From an uncultured Clostridia bacterium (lineage in GTDB: Bacteria > Bacillota > Clostridia > Christensenellales > CASEPJ01), in the NCBI GenBank assembly GCA_949289715.1, contig CASEPJ010000193.1, positions 1 through 9,432 of the forward strand: a stretch of 9,432 bases of DNA, written 5' to 3'. The notes under the pieces were generated by a model. The model saw nothing but the letters and a program-made list of their open reading frames with translations, was not told the DNA's origin and made no database searches. Position numbers and translations under genes: made by a program. Positions 7,537 to 9,432 of the stretch are shown piece by piece (position 1 is the first letter of the stretch; each line of letters opens with the position of its first letter).

Positions 7537-9234
7537 TTAAGCTTTTTTCTTTTTAACTACTACAATCGCTGCTGCGCCGCCGCCTATAACTACTACTGCA
7601 GCTGCTACAATGCCTATTATTGCGCCTGTAGATAATCCATTACCTTCTTCTGTATTGTTGGTGGTTCCGTCACCGTTATCATTATTATTGCCGGTGTTTT
7701 CAGCCGCTACGGTAACAGCACAAGTTGCCGATTTATCTCCTACGGTTACAGTTATTGTAGCTGTTCCGGCAGCAACTAAAGTTACATTTCCTTCATCATC
7801 TACCGTAGCAATCTTATTATCGCTTGAAGCAAACTCCAATTCCTGCGTTACTCCTTCGGGAGTGATAGTAGGAATAAGTTTAAATGTATCTCCGATATTT
7901 CCGCTGAATGTGGTTTTATCGAGAGTTATACTTTCTGCTACTATATCTTCGACTGTAATTGATATCGTTCCTCTCGTACCCGAACCGTCTGTAGAAGTTG
8001 CGGTTATGGTAACAGTTCCCGATTTAAGCAAAGTAACCAAACCATTGTTATCCACACTGGCGGTTCTGGAGTTAGACGATCTCCAAGAAACCGTCTGCTC
8101 TGCTTCACTTGGTGCAACTGTTGCCGTCAGCTGAATGGTTTCGCCTACTTTACCCGTTTCACTACCGCTTACGGTAATACTGTCAACCCCCCTTAAAACA
8201 GTCAGTTCGCAAGTTTCTTCGAAACTTCCGTATGTGGCGGTAATCGTGGTTTTGCCCGGTTTCAACATTGTTACTAAACCTGTGTTGTCTATAGTTGCAA
8301 CAGATGTGTCGCTAGACTCTAAACTGATTTGAGTTTTTTCGGGAGTAGGCAAAGCCGAGGAATCTTCTTGCGAAACTGCCGCAAAAGAATAATCCAATAT
8401 CATTGTATTGCTCTGTTCATTAATAATTCCCGTTTGGGTATCTTTAATATCGATACCGGAAGGATTAACTTCTTGAGTCTCCAAAACGGTAAAATAAGCA
8501 TCGTTGTTTTGATGGGGATTTACATTATGTTCATAAACCACTAATTTAGGATTATAAATATAGAAAGTATTGTCAACATTTGAAACTCCGGAAAGACCGA
8601 ATTTCGTAAAATCGTAACCAATTATAGTGCTGAAAGTTCCTCTTGCTACAAGCAATCTGTAATGAACCCATGTACGAGGTTGATAATTTTTAATTACCGA
8701 ACTGTCGTCCGCCGTACCTGCCTGGCCGTCCGGTCCCTTATCGTGCATATCATATGCATAAAAACCGTTACCGAAATGGATATAAAATGTTACACCGCCC
8801 AGGCTACCTTCATTTTCTTTTGTTGTAGCATAGAACCAAAAATCCATAGCTAAATTAACCATTGTAGGCGCTTGTGTATTTAAGGCAGTTAATGTTTCAT
8901 CGTCGTCTCTATAATAATTAGTTGCGTCAATAGGAGTTGTAGACATATCAATAACCATCATTCCATCAACACCTTGAACTTTAGGTATTTTTGTGGAAAA
9001 AGTATCTCCTCCTTCCACACCGGTAGGTATAAAATCGGAAGCAGACATATCGGTAAATGAATAACTGAATTCTCCGTTTTCCGTATATTCGGAAAGTCTG
9101 GAACCTTTTTCTATAGAAGGTCCTTCATCATCTGCTGCAAGGGCTGATTTTGTCGGTAGACAAGCCATTATTAAACCTGCCATTAAAGACAAAATAAGTA
9201 TAAAAACTATACTTCTTTTTTTAATTTTTTCCAT
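7537..9234 (-). CDS. Secreted, membrane-anchored surface protein with three Big_2 Ig-like domains
   Basis: A 565-residue envelope protein. A signal peptide (MEKIKKR, hydrophobic core to about residue 26, then ALA at 31-33 before ADD) suits signal peptidase I; Cys25 in LIMAC is a poor lipobox because of Met at -2. Residues about 45-250 form an aromatic-rich, probably beta-rich domain (MDFWFYATT, VTFYIHFGNGFYAYD, RTWVHYRLLVARG, YIYNPKLVVYE) that recalls jelly-roll or LamG/carbohydrate-binding folds, but I cannot assign it. An Asp/Gly-rich loop DKGPDGQAGTADD (165-177) could bind calcium. Three Big_2-like repeats follow (about 280-347, 350-428, 434-510), each with an 'SS.....A.VD..G.VT....G..TITAT'-like core. 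Next come an N/G/D/T linker (about 512-534) and a C-terminal membrane segment (about 536-560) ending KKKKA. There is no LPxTG, so anchoring is probably by the segment itself. An upstream in-frame ATG at 9246 lacks a Shine-Dalgarno sequence; the one at 9234 has GGAGGA. Likely role: adhesion or glycan contact; ligand unknown. Confidence 0.88.
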   Translation of the reverse strand: MEKIKKRSIVFILILSLMAGLIMACLPTKSALAADDEGPSIEKGSRLSEYTENGEFSYSFTDMSASDFIPTGVEGGDTFSTKIPKVQGVDGMMVIDMSTTPIDATNYYRDDDETLTALNTQAPTMVNLAMDFWFYATTKENEGSLGGVTFYIHFGNGFYAYDMHDKGPDGQAGTADDSSVIKNYQPRTWVHYRLLVARGTFSTIIGYDFTKFGLSGVSNVDNTFYIYNPKLVVYEHNVNPHQNNDAYFTVLETQEVNPSGIDIKDTQTGIINEQSNTMILDYSFAAVSQEDSSALPTPEKTQISLESSDTSVATIDNTGLVTMLKPGKTTITATYGSFEETCELTVLRGVDSITVSGSETGKVGETIQLTATVAPSEAEQTVSWRSSNSRTASVDNNGLVTLLKSGTVTITATSTDGSGTRGTISITVEDIVAESITLDKTTFSGNIGDTFKLIPTITPEGVTQELEFASSDNKIATVDDEGNVTLVAAGTATITVTVGDKSATCAVTVAAENTGNNNDNGDGTTNNTEEGNGLSTGAIIGIVAAAVVVIGGGAAAIVVVKKKKA

Positions 9235-9238
9235 AATT

Positions 9239-9244
9239 TCCTCC
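9239..9244 (-). promoter_or_regulatory. Ribosome binding site that sets the surface-protein start
   Basis: GGAGGA on the minus strand (complement TCCTCC at 9239-9244) ends 4 nt before the ATG at 9232-9234 (GGAGG itself ends 5 nt before it). It overlaps the codons after the upstream in-frame ATG at 9244-9246, which itself has only AT-rich sequence in front. This favours the downstream ATG and removes MEEI from the longer reading. Confidence 0.8.
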
Positions 9245-9279
9245 ATATTAATTTATTCGGAATATTTTCCTTATTATTT

Positions 9280-9308
9280 ATTTTACCACAGCATTTTTCA
9301 ATAATCAA
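9280..9308 (-). promoter_or_regulatory. Probable sigma-A-type promoter of the surface-protein gene, extended -10
   Basis: On the minus strand TTGATT (9303-9308), a 17-nt spacer and TAAAAT (9280-9285, five of six consensus bases). The bases directly before the -10 are TGG, a TGn extended -10 element that would compensate for the imperfect -35. Transcription would start near 9273, leaving a leader of about 39 nt. Confidence 0.6.
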
Positions 9309-9338
9309 TATTTTTTTAAATTTTGAAATGTATTTTTT

Positions 9339-9352
9339 TATGTTATAACATA
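9339..9352. repeat. 14-bp perfect palindrome upstream of the surface-protein promoter
   Basis: TATGTTATAACATA is its own reverse complement. It lies about 30 bp upstream of the predicted -35 of the surface-protein gene, a position compatible with a regulator site. The surrounding DNA (9309-9432) is almost pure A/T with no coding signal, so chance symmetry is a real alternative. Confidence 0.35.
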
Positions 9353-9432
9353 TTTATGTATATTTAAATAATAATTTTTAAATTATATTTTATTATTTTT
9401 ATTATATATTTATTTTTATTATATATATAATA

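Noticed and set aside
7480..7635. 51-codon plus-strand ORF beginning ATGAAAAAT
   Set aside because: It starts inside the terminator hairpin, runs antisense into the surface-protein gene, lacks a ribosome binding site and encodes an implausible Tyr/Cys-rich peptide.
7610..8332. Long plus-strand open frames opposite the surface-protein gene
   Set aside because: They are antisense shadows of the Big_2 coding region. They have no ribosome binding site, and the Val/Ser/Pro-rich composition is what the opposite strand of Thr/Ala/Val/Gly codons yields.
9353..9432. Very AT-rich tail considered as an origin-type unwinding element
   Set aside because: There are no DnaA-box-like or iteron repeats nearby, and the neighbouring genes give no replication context; other spacers here are equally AT-rich.

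Overview
This strongly AT-rich window looks like a low-GC Gram-positive chromosome (Bacillota, most likely a clostridial lineage). The evidence is the set of typical Bacillota housekeeping genes (mfd followed by a SurA/PrsA-like lipoprotein, a PgcA-type phosphohexomutase, a YacL-type PIN/TRAM membrane protein), strong GGAGG-type ribosome binding sites on several genes, and sigma-A-like promoters. TGA is used as a stop (mfd), so the standard bacterial code applies. I see no rRNA, tRNA, IS element, phage gene, CRISPR array or riboswitch.

Layout. Left block, minus strand: pgcA (3995-5752), a 200-nt AT-rich gap, mfd (360-3794), a 96-nt gap with a possible promoter, then the 5' end of a lipoprotein gene with a SurA/PrsA-like N-terminus (1-263), cut by the window edge. 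Mfd next to a PrsA-like foldase is a familiar clostridial arrangement. I see no intrinsic terminator inside this block, so pgcA-mfd read-through is possible.

Middle: yacL (6002-7111) diverges from pgcA. The 249-nt divergent region holds two face-to-back sigma-A-type promoters. Their -35 hexamers sit inside the two arms of a perfect 9-bp inverted repeat. yacL appears monocistronic, with a consensus promoter in front and a 10-bp stem terminator behind, and it lacks its usual ispD neighbour.

Right block: about 425 nt of very AT-rich DNA between converging genes carries the terminators of both. It is followed on the minus strand by a secreted, membrane-anchored surface protein (7537-9234) with an unassigned N-terminal domain, three Big_2-type Ig-like repeats, a low-complexity linker and a C-terminal membrane anchor without an LPxTG motif. 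It has its own promoter at 9280-9308. The last 120 nt are AT-rich with a 14-bp palindrome.

Overall this is mostly ordinary core genome. The genes serve transcription-coupled DNA repair (mfd), hexose-phosphate conversion for envelope glycans (pgcA), extracytoplasmic folding (lipoprotein), an incompletely understood RNA/nucleic-acid-related membrane protein (yacL) and the cell surface (Big_2 protein). I found no convincing previously undescribed system. The points most worth checking are the symmetric divergent promoter region and the N-terminal domain of the surface protein.
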